From contig JBOZIK010000001.1 of the NCBI GenBank assembly GCA_051453625.1, positions 190,492,512-190,556,511 on the forward strand: a stretch of DNA of 64,000 nucleotides. Direction: 5' to 3'. Positions 35,604 to 46,559 of this stretch are shown here, in pieces (the first letter of the stretch is position 1; each line of letters begins with the position of its first letter). The stretch is from Welwitschia mirabilis (taxonomy: Eukaryota; Gnetophyta; Gnetopsida; Welwitschiales). The notes beneath the pieces are model-generated. The model searched no databases. It saw only the letters and a program-made list of their open reading frames with translations, and was not told the DNA's origin. The position numbers and the translations under genes are program-made.

Positions 35604-35760
35604 GTGGACTAACCATAACAATATGAACTAACCATGATAATGTGGACTAATCATGACAACATAGGCTAATCATGACAATGTGAACTAGCCATGATAATAT
35701 GGAATAATGTAGCGATGACAATATGGAATAAGCATAACAATGTTAACTAATCAAGATAAG
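35604..35760. repeat. 19-bp tandem repeat, eight copies
   Basis: Eight consecutive units of consensus gtggactaatcatgacaat can be delimited, starting at 35604, 35623, 35642, 35661, 35680, 35699, 35723 and 35742. Unit six carries a 5-base insertion. Units differ at a few positions each. Nineteen is not a multiple of three, so a protein-coding repeat is unlikely. Confidence 0.9.
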
Positions 35761-35829
35761 GGATAAATCCAACATTTAAAAACTTAGAGCTATATATTTG
35801 GAAGTTTCTTTTTATTTTCTTATTTATGT

Positions 35830-36480
35830 CACCATACCTAAAGTCTTCAATTTTCCATCATGTAGATCCTTTGCTCATTGAAAGTAGTTTATTACTACAT
35901 GACCTTGCTTATTGTAATAATAGTATTCTATCTTTCTTTATCATCTTTTATGTTCTTTTTATAAAAATTCTACCTTTAAGCAATTAAAGCACCTTCTTTA
36001 AGTTCATGTTGATACATCTTTTTATCTTCTTCAATGAGTGTGAATATAGTATTTTATAATGTGCAAGAAATATTATTTAAATTTAAGATGAAGATCATAT
36101 TTAGAAGGAAGAATACTTAGTAAAATGACTTTTGTATCTTCATCATTAACCTTTGAATTTGTGATAACAATTTGTGATAAAAGTGATCTAAAGTAATTGA
36201 CATATTGATTCATGTCTCCTTAATCCTCCATTTTTAAACTATAAATTTGATGCTTTAGTTCTAGTTTAGATTTATTTCCACTTAAACAAAATAATTTACA
36301 CAAGTTATTCTAGACTTATTTTGATAACTTTTACTTAAGTAAATATAATGATATAATCATCCTCAAGACTAAGTTCGATGAGAAAAAGTGCTTCTTAATC
36401 ATCATCTTTCTAATCATTAATTTTTTTAGATCTTTTGTCTTAGGTACTTTACCACTAATCATTTTTCACACACCTTTATT
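35830..36480 (-). pseudogene. Copia Gag remnant with mutated zinc knuckle
   Basis: The minus-strand reading contains LELKHQIYSLKMED, then MNQYVNYFRSLLSQIV, then VNDEDTKVILLSILPSKYD. This is the order of the copia Gag (UBN2-type) core, family ..Y..HI..F..L..QL......I.DED....LL.SLP..Y. A zinc-knuckle counterpart at about 35876-35926 reads EYYYYNKQGHVVINYFQ, where all three Cys have become Tyr (TGC to TAC) and only the His remains. It is a separate copia from the two others in the window. Neither LTR nor Pol could be attached to it. Confidence 0.75.
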
Positions 36481-36484
36481 AATT

Positions 36485-37355
36485 AGAAAAAGTTGTATTT
36501 TTAATTGCCATGTGTTCTTTCATTGAATTTTTCAATGCTTTTACTCATGATTTTCTTATTATCTTAGTAAGAATTAGTGATTTTACCCTTTTTATTTTTT
36601 TAAAAATAATTTTATTTCCCCTTAAATAAAGGTCTTTTACTCTTATTACTTCACTAATAATCTTGGAGGGTTAAATACCTCCTAACATAATCCCCTCCCA
36701 CCTCCTCCTGCCCACTTAAAACCCTCCCAATTTCCCAATAAAATAAGCTTATTAAAAAATTACAAAGATATAAGGGTTATACCTCTTAAAAATCCATTTT
36801 GTAAATAAGAAAATTCAAACTTCTAAAATCATCCTCACTAACGTATCTCCTTAGTTATTATATTTTCATTTTTTTTGCCCCCATTCTCTTTTTTAAAGAG
36901 AAATCTAAAACTCATATAATTTTCAAAATTAATAATAGAAATCCAAAATAGTACCTATCAAAAGCATAGTAAATGAAAACATGCCTACTATGAGAGTACT
37001 GCTATGAAGCCAATTTTTAATAGCATGATCAATATTTACTAGTAAAGTATCCCTTGAATCCCAAGTAAGTATGAAAAGATAGGGCAATCCTTCAAGATAG
37101 GAGTTCTTAAATACTTAAATACCTCATAAGTAGAATTCGCAACTACAAAATTTTCTAAAGAAACATTAAAGGGTGAAGATAATCATCCTCTACTATTATT
37201 CTCTAGTACCTATAGATAACTCACCACTCAGAAAGCCATTTTATAGGTATTTTAGTTGATGATTTTGTGACATAAGAGAAGCTTCAAAAGTGATAAGTCA
37301 TTTGGAGAGGATTAAGAAGCAGCATAGAAGAACTTATACATAGGATATTAAAGTC
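36485..37355. other. Unassigned AT-rich sequence
   Basis: No coding signal. A C-rich patch at 36680-36730 is the only compositional break, and might be a leader of the minus-strand copia remnant. Confidence 0.4.
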
Positions 37356-37359
37356 ATAA

Positions 37360-37695
37360 TTGGAACTCAACATTGCACTTATCTTAGAATAGTTTAATGT
37401 TACACTTAAAGCCTAATAACATACTTAATTATGGAAATCTAATATTGCAATTGAATCTTGGTGTTACATTTGGTCATCGCGGTCTAATGTCATACTTGAA
37501 ATCCAATGTTACACTTTTCTATCTTTGAAGTATAATGTTACATTTACCTATTTGTTAGGCCTGATATTACACTTTTTTCTTCCTAGGCCTATTAACCCAC
37601 TACTAGGCCTATCGTCACAGTTACCTATTCCATAGGTTTGATGTAGTCCTTATCTCTTCATAGGACTAATGTCATAGTTTCTTGCACTTTTGATA
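37360..37695. repeat. Degenerate short tandem repeat with core ctaatgttacactt
   Basis: About a dozen imperfect units of roughly 20-30 bp share the core (c)c(t)aatgtt.cactt, often ending in tagg. Clear cases lie at about 37395, 37470, 37500, 37525, 37560, 37590, 37610, 37635 and 37665. It directly precedes the gypsy gag-like region, so it may be part of a 5' LTR or leader. Confidence 0.65.
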
Positions 37696-38159
37696 GTTGT
37701 AATAGTTATGATACCTACCTTAATGGTTATCAAATGTTAATCAACTATCATGACAGTTATAGAATAATATTTAAAAGTATACTTAAAGGATAGTATAATC
37801 CAAATAAAGGGGAATGGTAGAAGGGAGACACAACATACATTAAAGAATCATGAAGCAGAGAGTAAATTCTCGAATCAGTACTACTAAGAATCAATTAAAT
37901 GAGATTCACTTACAAAATAAGAACCCTCTAATAGGATTAAATTACTCCTTTTGCACATGGAATAAATAAACCATCTATATGAAACATGATCTATAGGCAC
38001 CACTAGGATAGCCTTCCAGTTCCAAATAAAACTTGCTTATTGAAAAAACTTGGTCTCCAAAGTATACGAATCAAGATTTTAAACATAGAAATCAATATTT
38101 AAGAATTCATATCCAATCAAGTAAGTAGCCCAATAGTAAAATAAAGAGAGATCAAGAAG

Positions 38160-38880
38160 ATCACAAAAATGATATATTTGCAAATCTATGAGGGTAACAT
38201 AGGGATCAATGAGAAAGCTATGTCATGGTTTTAATAAATAGGAAAATGCTTTATCCTCTAAAATATACTACTAGAAATAAGATATATCCATGGTACTATT
38301 TTCTCATTAAAAAAACACAAGAATAATGGCTTTAATACCCATAAAAATTTGATCATAGAATCATCTAGGAAATTTTTATAGAGGAATTTAAGAAGAATTT
38401 TATTCTTAATGACTTTATTAAAGGTCAAATTTTTAATTCAATGACTACATTTGGAAAAGTACCTATTGAATTAGCATTAATTAAAATTTCAATGCTTAAT
38501 AAAGTATCAAAAAAATTTCTCAAAGAAGAAACTTATCAATAGTTCTATTAGCACACTTCCATCAAATACCTAAAGCAACCTACATATAGAAATCAAATTA
38601 ATTTAAGATTCTTATAGAAAGATAAGATACTATATTGAAACAAATAATAATAGGTAGATAGATAATCAACCTAGTTAAGCAAGCACTCTAAATTCTACTA
38701 GAAATCAACCTCCTCATGATGGATTTCAATGAAATATCATTTTTTATAAATGCAAGAAGGGATAATACATCACTAAAAATTTTCCTTTCAAGAATCAAAG
38801 TACTACTTCTTTCACATCAAATCAACCTCAAGGATCACAATGTCAAGTGCCACCTAAAAAACATTTATATGTTGCTCTAC
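38160..38880 (+). pseudogene. Gag-like ORF with CCHC zinc knuckle, degenerate
   Basis: A frame at about 38380-38520 reads EEFKKNFILNDFIKGQ, then ELALIKISMLNKVSKKFLKEE. About 200 bp later the zinc knuckle reads FYKCKKG, stop, YITKNFPFKNQ (about 38740-38800), a decayed C-X2-C-X4-H-X4-C where the first and last Cys and the His codons have changed. A Gln/Ser/Pro-rich linker follows, as after many gypsy Gag knuckles. Gag would coat element RNA. Confidence 0.55.
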
Positions 38881-39554
38881 ACATAATTTTGCTTTCTAAT
38901 TAGTTTTATTTTTAGAATTACATGGTTTTATTTCTTACTTTTTTATTAATTTCTTAGTAAATAGTGATGAGTATTATTCCTTAATAGGATTAGAAGGAAT
39001 TAAACATTAGAATTAAATTTTATAAACCAATCTTATTAGCCCCATGTTCATTTGGAGAGTGAATTCTTAAGAAGAAGGGAGAGAAGTGGCTTCACATTTT
39101 TTATAGGAAGTTTTCATATTTCACAGAGCCTTATAGTTTACCAATTTAAGTAGAGATCCCAAGTTACTATCTGGAGTTTAGTATCACTTATCATCTAGAA
39201 TCTAATAACCTTCTATATTTCCATGTAATGCTCATCTTTTAAGACTCTATGTGGAAGAAACTACTCAACTCCAATAAAGTGGTTAGACTTCATACAAAGA
39301 AAGATTAGAAGAAAAAAGAAACCATATTCCAAGGAGAAGATAATAGAAGAGTTTATCAACAAGATTGAAAAGGAACTGCTAAGAAAATTAAGACTAGTAT
39401 AAGGGATTCTATGACCAGACACATTTGACTTATAAGTTAGAGTTGACATCCAATAAGTTTTAACTTTATTTAGTGATACATATTAGTATTTTGAAGCCTT
39501 ATAATAAAGGATAAAGTTTAATATTACACACTTAATTAGAATAATATTTTGTTA

Positions 39555-39690
39555 ATTCCTAATCTTACTCTTGATGTTTAGCCTAAGGAGATATTAGACC
39601 CTTATATTAAGAAACTATAAAATAGAAACATTAAAAAAAAAGTGTTGCTAAAATGGATACATTTAATAAGGATATATGAGGACATAGGAA
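39555..39690 (+). pseudogene. Gypsy integrase C-terminal / chromodomain-proximal remnant
   Basis: The plus-strand reading contains NLTLDV, stop, PKEILDPYIKKL, stop, NRNIKKKVLLKW. This is the pattern of the plant gypsy integrase tail (family ..EPE.ILDRR...LRNK.I..VKV.W). It lies about 250 bp upstream of the polypurine tract, as expected. Confidence 0.6.
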
Positions 39691-39921
39691 GTCATGCAAT
39701 AAGACCTTTTCCCATTTATTCAAGAAAAGGTGATGAATATGTATTATATATTTTATATGCCTTTAATTGATCTTCATATCAATTAATGACTAAGGAATTT
39801 AGGTTAAAGTATTTCATCCATTAAGGAGTTAATCTGCAAAATTGAAGATGAATAACCAAGGGATGCAAGCATAAGTAATCCATCCACTAGAATTCAATGC
39901 TCAAGTATGAGCTAAAAGAGC

Positions 39922-39931
39922 GAGAGGGGGA
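39922..39931 (+). other. Polypurine tract
   Basis: gagaggggga directly precedes the LTR start TGTAATGTTC at 39932. It would prime plus-strand DNA synthesis. Confidence 0.75.
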
Positions 39932-40330
39932 TGTAATGTTCTAAAATTAATTTTTAGTTAAGTGATTATTTGCTAAGAAATATTCACCAAAGGATGTGAT
40001 CCTTACATTATAACAATATATTCCTTCATCTTGGTTCTTAATCTTATGGCATTACCTAGGGGTTGATAGATTAGGTGGATGTAACTGATGATAATCTTGG
40101 CTAATCCCCAAGGATCCTAAGAGGGGTAATAAGGTTGTAGTCCACATCTTTACCTTTTACCACTAGTCCAAGGCTGAAATAAGGCATAGAAAATAAAATG
40201 CTGCTATGTTAATAAATATACATTTCATTTTTATAAAATTAATGTGTTATCAAAATCTTTATTTCTTAATTTCTAATGTTCCTTATTAAATGTGAAGTTC
40301 AATCCTAATTTAGTAATTTGGAACATTACA
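39932..40330 (+). repeat. 399-bp 3' LTR of the chromovirus-like remnant
   Basis: It begins tgtaatgttct and ends ggaacattaca, a clean TG...CA with 10-11 bp inverted termini typical of gypsy LTRs. No direct copy was found upstream. Confidence 0.75.
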
Positions 40331-41765
40331 TGTATTTTAGAAAATATATAAGAACCTAAGATATGAGTTTAATCCACTCTTACTGACTAAGAAAGGAGAT
40401 TCCATATCTTGCAAAATTTCATTTGAATAATATAATTGGCACCTTTGAAAATTGATACTTAATAAATGATGGAAATGTTTGAAAATATCAATTTATGAAA
40501 TGGATTTCTTAAGAAGAAACTTTAACTATTAAAGCTTTAGTTTCTTAGATGATAGTGTAACTTTAGAAATACGAAGTATCTTATTTTTTTTCCTTCTTTA
40601 AGTTTAGAAGTTCAAATCTATGAATTTTTAATGCCATGACTTGTTTTTTTTGTGAAAAAAGTTTTAATTAATCTTAAATCCTATTAGGATAATATAATTC
40701 TTATTATTTTAAGGTTTTTTTTTTTAATTGGCTAAAACCTCCTTTTACACTTATTTTATTACTCATACATAAAGCTTGATTTCACTTTTTTGAATAAGAA
40801 ACAATCCTACATGAATTTCATAACTCTATATTTAGTTGTAATTATTAGGGTTAGATCTTGTACTAGATTTATTTTAATCAAGATTTCTAGGTTTTTATGA
40901 TTAAATGATCCTTGATATATAAGTTATTTCATTGTCAATTCATCTAACATTAGTCCTAAGATAGTAAGAATCTTCTTTATACATATATTCTTCCAAATCT
41001 TAAGAAGTTTTCATAATGATCTATCATTTTTACATGGTATTGATTTATATAATTGTTACTTTCTTGAATTTTAATTTTATAACATGACATGATCTTCTGA
41101 ACTTGATATTTTCTAAATTATTTAAATTATAATGTCTATCTTATTATGGTTACTAAGATGTGGGTTTGATATCATGTTAAAGAGGAAATTAACTTGGACA
41201 ATTTTATTCCTTAATACAAGAAGATTTTATTGTAAAATAATTATAGAATAGTTTGAATAATTAAATTTTATAGAATAATAATAATCATGGAATATTTCAA
41301 GAAATAAGAATGTAAGTCTTTCTAGTAAGCCATTCTAAAGTTGTTTACTAAGTTACAATGAAAAACTATAAACAATATATGTATAAGAGTTAGATTTAGT
41401 AATGCATTCATCTCCATTTAAGAGGTGATGGTTTCAGATTTTTGGAGGCCCTAATTGATAAGACTAAAGATGTTGATTGTGATTAAATATTTTATTTGGG
41501 TGTTATAAGGCCTACCAAAAACTTTTAATTTCTACATCCTCACATACAATATGATACAAATACCTTTTTATAATTTGGTTTATTGATTTAACATATAGAC
41601 TCATGATTTATTTCATATTATATATTTCTATTTATATAATTATCATAATTATATATTATTAAGTGTATTATAAAAATAGACATTTTTAAAATAAATATAA
41701 GAAATATTCTCTTTTAGAATGGTATGTCTAATGATTAGAGGTAGTATTTAAAACATAGAAGATGG
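40331..41765. other. Unassigned, with a possible minus-strand copia primer site and LTR edge
   Basis: No domain is recognised. At 41161-41176 the sequence tgtgggtttgatatca reads on the minus strand as tgatatcaaacccaca, 10 of 13 matches to the initiator-Met primer site. It abuts tgttaaagag, which could be an LTR end. No second LTR copy is seen to confirm it. Confidence 0.3.
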
Positions 41766-41770
41766 CTAGG
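41766..41770. repeat. Target-site duplication (ctagg), left copy
   Basis: ctagg immediately precedes the LTR start at 41771. A perfect copy follows the 3' LTR at 49916-49920. Confidence 0.85.
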
Positions 41771-43215
41771 TGTGAACATGTAAAAATTAACATTGTGAAG
41801 AAATAGTAGGTAGGTAATTTTATGCCATAAAAATGCCCAGTGGCACTTGAGCTTACAGAATATATTCTACTGGTATTCCCCATCACTGCCAAGGTTTAAA
41901 CTTTGGACCTCTAGATCCATATATCTGTGATCTTACCACTCTAGTAAGTAGTTATTGATAAAAACATGTCTTTTATTGATTTTAATAATAATTATGGACT
42001 TATTCCATTGTCCATGACATTTTCAAATTTATTATGCCAAACTAAATAATGTTACTTAAAATGAAGATCATCAAAGCTAATATGATAGCACTACCATCTA
42101 GAACCATTGGTACTACTCAAATTCCTTCAAAATCATGTTCCTGGATTATCATGGAGGACTAAAATATATGTAGTTATGAGCTCAATTAAATTATACATAA
42201 AAATTAACTTTCATCCTTGATGACATATGACGATGATGATGAGGACTCATAGAGAAACATTTGTTAAGATTGAATAGGTTGACAGTGGAGACACATGGTG
42301 TTGATAGTAGTTGGCAGTAGCTACAACATCTAAAAGCCAAGTATTAGTTTCATCATAGGAATCTCTACCACTTTGAAAAAAAGACAAACCTTATTACTTA
42401 ATATTATGATATGTAGCTATCCATCTAATTCTATAAGCCAAGGGCTTATAATCATTTCTTATTCCTATCTCTTCCTGTAAAAGGGCTTTTAACCATTCAT
42501 TGTATCATCCTTAGATTTGAAAAATTGTAGAACCTTGGAACATTAATTGCAATAACTTTTTAAGAAACTCTTTGGGAAAGTAATCTAGTCTTGTAGGATT
42601 ATTGAGGAGTTATTCAAACATCTTTCTTCCTTTATTGTAAAGTGTTCTTTTTCTGTAATACATAAGTTGTTTGTTTTTTATTTCAAATCATGAGTCATTT
42701 TATATTTAGAATGTTTAAAAAGCAACTTAAATATTAAATCTTTATTGCATTTGAGTGAAATCTTTTAATACTTCATTTAAGTATTTTAAATTTATATATT
42801 TTAAATACTTAGGATTCTTACACTTTATTATTATTAGGTTTTGAAGATTAAGTGGCAATTGCATTCACCATTACTCACATGGTGAATGAAATTATATCAT
42901 AATAATCCAAGCCCAAATCACTTGATGGTTTTAAGCATGTTATAGAAAAGACATTGGAAAAAATTAGAGTAAAGGATTACTTGAGACAAAATCTATGATA
43001 CCTTGGAGCTAGCTTGCTTTCCTCCTCTTTCAAAGTTAAAGTTTCAAAACACAACTCAAAAATTATCCCTTTCTATTCTTTCTTTTTTTAAATTTTGTAC
43101 ATGCATTAAGTGAAGTCAGTAAAATTTCTAAACCACTATCCATGTTATCCTTGAGGAAGAACAATAACTAAGTGCAAACTTTGTTTTAAATCCAAGCAAT
43201 ATAAAATAATGAATA
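41771..43215 (+). repeat. Gypsy element 2, 5' LTR
   Basis: It starts tgtgaacatgtaaaaattaa and matches the 3' LTR to its end near 43215 (...aataatgaata). A TATA-like box (cctgtaaaagggc) is near 42475. It contains the 124-bp SINE-like insertion at 41834-41957, absent from the other LTR. Confidence 0.85.
41834..41957 (-). mobile_element. Probable tRNA-derived SINE inserted in a gypsy LTR
   Basis: The 124-bp segment is missing from the 3' LTR of the same element and from the other family-G LTRs. It is flanked by a 7-bp direct repeat, ataaaaa (41827-41833 and 41958-41964). On the minus strand it carries an RNA polymerase III box-A-like motif (tactagagtggtaagatc) and a box-B-like motif (aaagtttaaaccttgg, consensus GGTTCGAANCC with C-to-T/G-to-A decay), about 35 nt apart. 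Size, duplication and promoter boxes fit a tRNA-related SINE. No A- or T-rich tail beyond the direct repeat is evident, which is the main weakness. Confidence 0.6.
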
Positions 43216-43224
43216 AATTTTAAT

Positions 43225-43245
43225 GTTATTACTAGGGATAACAAC
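43225..43245 (+). other. Decayed primer binding site of gypsy element 2
   Basis: aatgttattactagggataa lies where the Asp-tRNA-type site is found in the other two family-G elements. It keeps only part of the consensus (GTT...GGGA). It is called by position more than by sequence. Confidence 0.4.
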
Positions 43246-44590
43246 ATGATAGCAACTTAGAGGAGCCTTACTTTATCTTTTTGTAAAGTTTTTATACATA
43301 TTTTTATTTTTCCAGTCATGGGTATTGATCATTTCCTATGATACCCAAAATAGTCCTTTTTCTTTTTCTTTTGTATGCTAGTTTCCCCTCCAATAGTTGA
43401 TACTAGTCATTCCAGTGAAAAGCAAACTAGTTCAGTTTGTTTTTAAAGTTTATTTTTTATTTTGTTCTAATGTGTTTTATTTTGTTGGTAAAATAGTTTA
43501 TTGCAGATCACCTTAGGAGTAAAAACTTAGAAACTTAAAAAAATTTTAACTTTACATTATATTACATACCTGCTACATTTTCTAATTTAGTTTTTCTATA
43601 TTTTTGTAATTTCGTTATGAATAAACCATTAAAATCCTTAAAAAATTTTGCATGATTTCATTTAACTTTATTTATGTTTTTTTGTTTTAGTTTTATTTCT
43701 ATGGGATCTTTTTATTGTAATCATTTTGTGCATGTCTTATAAACCTCTGTGTAAAATTTAAATCTGAAATTTGTACTCTGACTAATACTGCCACCTTCCC
43801 TCACTGATGCCACCATCCTTTTTACTCAGAACACTAACTTTTTGAATGAATACTCTATTAAAACTTAGGACGTAAACTAACTTGTAGGCTCTATGAAATT
43901 CAATCTAACACTTTCCTAAAATGCATTCTTACATGTATTAGACTCATGATAAGTCTAAGATATTAATTTATAATAATATAAATCTCTTTACTAATCATAA
44001 TAGAATGCAAGAGATCAGATCCCAAAATGAAAACTAATCCCTTGAATATTCCTAATAAGAATAATAATCTATCTTTAAAAATGATAAAAATACTAATTAG
44101 TAAGACTCCTTATCCTAAAAATAATAGCAGCATGATTCAAACCACATAATTAAAGGAGCCACATCTACTCAAGACTTAATTTCCCAATTAACAACCTATT
44201 ACCTTACCTAAGAGGTAGCTAAAAAACAAATTGCTATTACTGCTAACTAATATAAGAAACTCTTCATGATTATCTCCAATTACAATGCCTAGGAATACCT
44301 TCTTGCATTATTCTATAGCCCACAAACTAGAGTTTAGAGTTTAAATCCTCCGTTATACAACTTTTGGCTCATTTTCATAGATTAGAATCTAAGATCCATA
44401 CCTCCATCTTAATGAATTTGAATGTGTTCTATCAATTATTTCCTAATATTAGAACACTCATCATGCTCTTAGATTAATCTCATTTTCATTTTCTTTAAAG
44501 AAGAAGGCAAAATTATGACAATGTATCCTTCAGCCTTTTCGCATAACATTTTGTGTTGATCTATATAAGACATTCATCTTAAAATATTTA
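43246..44590 (+). other. Leader region of gypsy element 2
   Basis: It is shared with element 1 (24700-26140) and, inverted, with 13250-13400. No coding frame is recognised. It includes the family phrase around gatactagtcattccagtg. Confidence 0.6.
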
Positions 44591-44599
44591 CATAATTAC

Positions 44600-44900
44600 A
44601 AAACGAATGCCTTAAGAAAGGAGATAATGAACTTTCAATAAAAGGATCATGAAACATTCTTACAAACCTTAGAATGATTCAAAAACCTATTACAAAAATG
44701 ATTCCAACATGGTTTTGAACTAGGAAGAGAAATAAACCTTTTTTATGGTGGGTTAAACACAAATAATAGATAACTAATTAAGATAATAAGTGAAGGTAAC
44801 TTTTTTAGCATGCCCTTCTATGAAATTTGGAAATATCTTGAGAGTATATTTGAAAGTTATAAAAATTAGAAAAAACCAATAGAAGTATCTAGATTACACC
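44600..44900 (+). pseudogene. Gypsy element 2 Gag fragment
   Basis: The plus-strand reading includes KDHETFLQTLE, stop, FKNLLQK, stop, FQHGFELGREINLFYGGLN, then KIISEGNFFSMPFYEIWKYL. It parallels the Gag of element 1 and of the minus-strand element residue for residue in order. This is the middle of the retrotransposon Gag domain. Two stops fall at former Arg/Gln and Cys/Trp positions. Confidence 0.8.
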
Positions 44901-45719
44901 ATCTAGTTAAATCAATAAGTGTTTTTAAGATCCCCAAAATTTTTGAAGTGAATAACAAGATAAATGTACTAGCTTAAAGAGTAGAATTCTTAATCACCTC
45001 ACATTCACCTTTACCCATTACTTAATTCGCTACATTAATACCCATGAAATAGCTAAGTTTCCCTTCATTCCCTTATGTTAAAATATTATTAATAAATAAG
45101 TTAATATAGTAGAACACTAATGGCAAAACACAAAAAATAACCCATACTCTAACACATACAACCCTAGGTGGAGAATCATCCTAATTTTTATTGGAAATAA
45201 GACAATTAAATCCACCAACCAAAAAATCCATTTCTTTCATTCTCATCTCGGCCATTGTAATCCAACTATAAAAACCATCCCCATCTAATTCCTTCGAGGA
45301 ATTAATAAATAAGTTCATGGATAATTAAGTCCAAATAAATCATTACCATGAAGCAATCCTTAGATAGCATTCATTCTCATTAACCAACCTTAAGCAAAAT
45401 AATCAATCTTTCTCATAAATTCTCTAATTAGTTTAGCAAGTCCAAAGATATATTCTCTCTACCTTAAATCATAGAGATCTAGGAAAATTTCCAATGAGTG
45501 CTCAATCAAATCTTAAATGTGTTAGGTTTGTTAAAGAAGGGTTAAGCCACTTAGAATAAATTAAAGTAATTCATCCTAGAAGTGTCACAAAAATTAACCA
45601 AGGTTTAACTTAGAATAATCTAAAGATGATGGTAAAGTAAAAGCAAAAAACACAACTCCTTATCAAGAACCTTCACCTTTCCACTAAGCTTTAGAAAATG
45701 AAAAGGTAACAAACTTAGA

Positions 45720-46550
45720 AAAATATTTGCCCACATACAAAGAGGATTTACTTTTTCCCCAATGTCTTAAAAAGGAGGATATTGAGAAGCAACATCTTAA
45801 GGCCTTATAATTTTTTAAAGAAGTTAATATCAATATGCCTCTTTTAGAAGTGATTAGAAAGACGCCCTCCTATGCAAAATTCCATAAGGACATGTGCANN
45901 NNNNNNNNNNNNNNNNNNNNNNNNNNNNNNNNNNNNNNNNNNNNNNNNNNNNNNNNNNNNNNNNNNNNNNNNNNNNNNNNNNNNNNNNNNNNNNNNNNNN
46001 NNNNNNNNNNNNNNNNNNNNNNNNNNNNNNNNNNNNNNNNNNNNNNNNNNNNNNNNNNNNNNNNNNNNNNNNNNNNNNNNNNNNNNNNNNNNNNNNNNNN
46101 NNNNNNNNNNNNNNNNNNNNNNNNNNNNNNNNNNNNNNNNNNNNNNNNNNNNNNNNNNNNNNNNNNNNNNNNNNNNNNNNNNNNNNNNNNNNNNNNNNNN
46201 NNNNNNNNNNNNNNNNNNNNNNNNNNNNNNNNNNNNNNNNNNNNNNNNNNNNNNNNNNNNNNNNNNNNNNNNNNNNNNNNNNNNNNNNNNNNNNNNNNNN
46301 NNNNNNNNNNNNNNNNNNNNNNNNNNNNNNNNNNNNNNNNNNNNNNNNNNNNNNNNNNNNNNNNNNNNNNNNNNNNNNNNNNNNNNNNNNNNNNNNNNNN
46401 NNNNNNNNNNNNNNNNNNNNNNNNNNNNNNNNNNNNNNNNNNNNNNNNNNNNNNNNNNNNNNNNNNATAAGGACATGTGCACTATAAAAAGACATATGAA
46501 TGTTAAGAGTAATGCCTTCTTATCCTAGGAAGCTAGTGTAATCATCCAAA
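45720..46550 (+). pseudogene. Gypsy element 2 pre-protease region (spans a 568-N gap)
   Basis: FPQCLKKEDIEKQHLKAL, stop, FFKEVNINMPLLEVIRKTPS (about 45755-45870) is the conserved Gag-protease linker of plant gypsy elements. The family order is PFPQRLKK, then FLE.FKKL.INIPF.EA....PSYAKF. The frame resumes after the gap in the same register with the same four residues (KDMC) that precede the gap. An open frame spanning the Ns therefore has no real inserted protein. Confidence 0.8.
45899..46466. other. Assembly gap of 568 N that probably contains nothing
   Basis: The 15 bases before the gap (45884-45898, ataaggacatgtgca) are identical to the 15 after it (46467-46481). The paralog in element 1 (about 27375-27415) runs through this point with no extra sequence. 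The estimated gap size is therefore probably wrong. Confidence 0.85.
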
Positions 46551-46559
46551 ACTAGTTTT

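Larger units (their letters stand above)
37700..40330 (+). mobile_element. Remnant of a chromovirus-like gypsy element (gag, integrase end, 3' LTR)
   Basis: From left to right: a gag-like region with a zinc knuckle (about 38160-38870), an integrase C-terminal remnant (about 39555-39680), a polypurine tract and a 399-bp LTR (39932-40330). Protease, RT and RNase H are absent, and no 5' LTR copy is found upstream. The remnant is probably internally deleted. Confidence 0.6.

Noticed and set aside
35604-35760. CRISPR array
   Set aside because: Units are contiguous with no unique spacers, and the context is plant DNA.
41834-41957. An intact tRNA gene on the minus strand
   Set aside because: The boxes are too diverged and there is no acceptor-stem pairing. 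A SINE fits the flanking direct repeats better.
45835-46528. Open frames of about 200 codons on both strands across 45899-46466
   Set aside because: They consist almost wholly of unknown bases. The flanking duplication shows the gap is probably empty.
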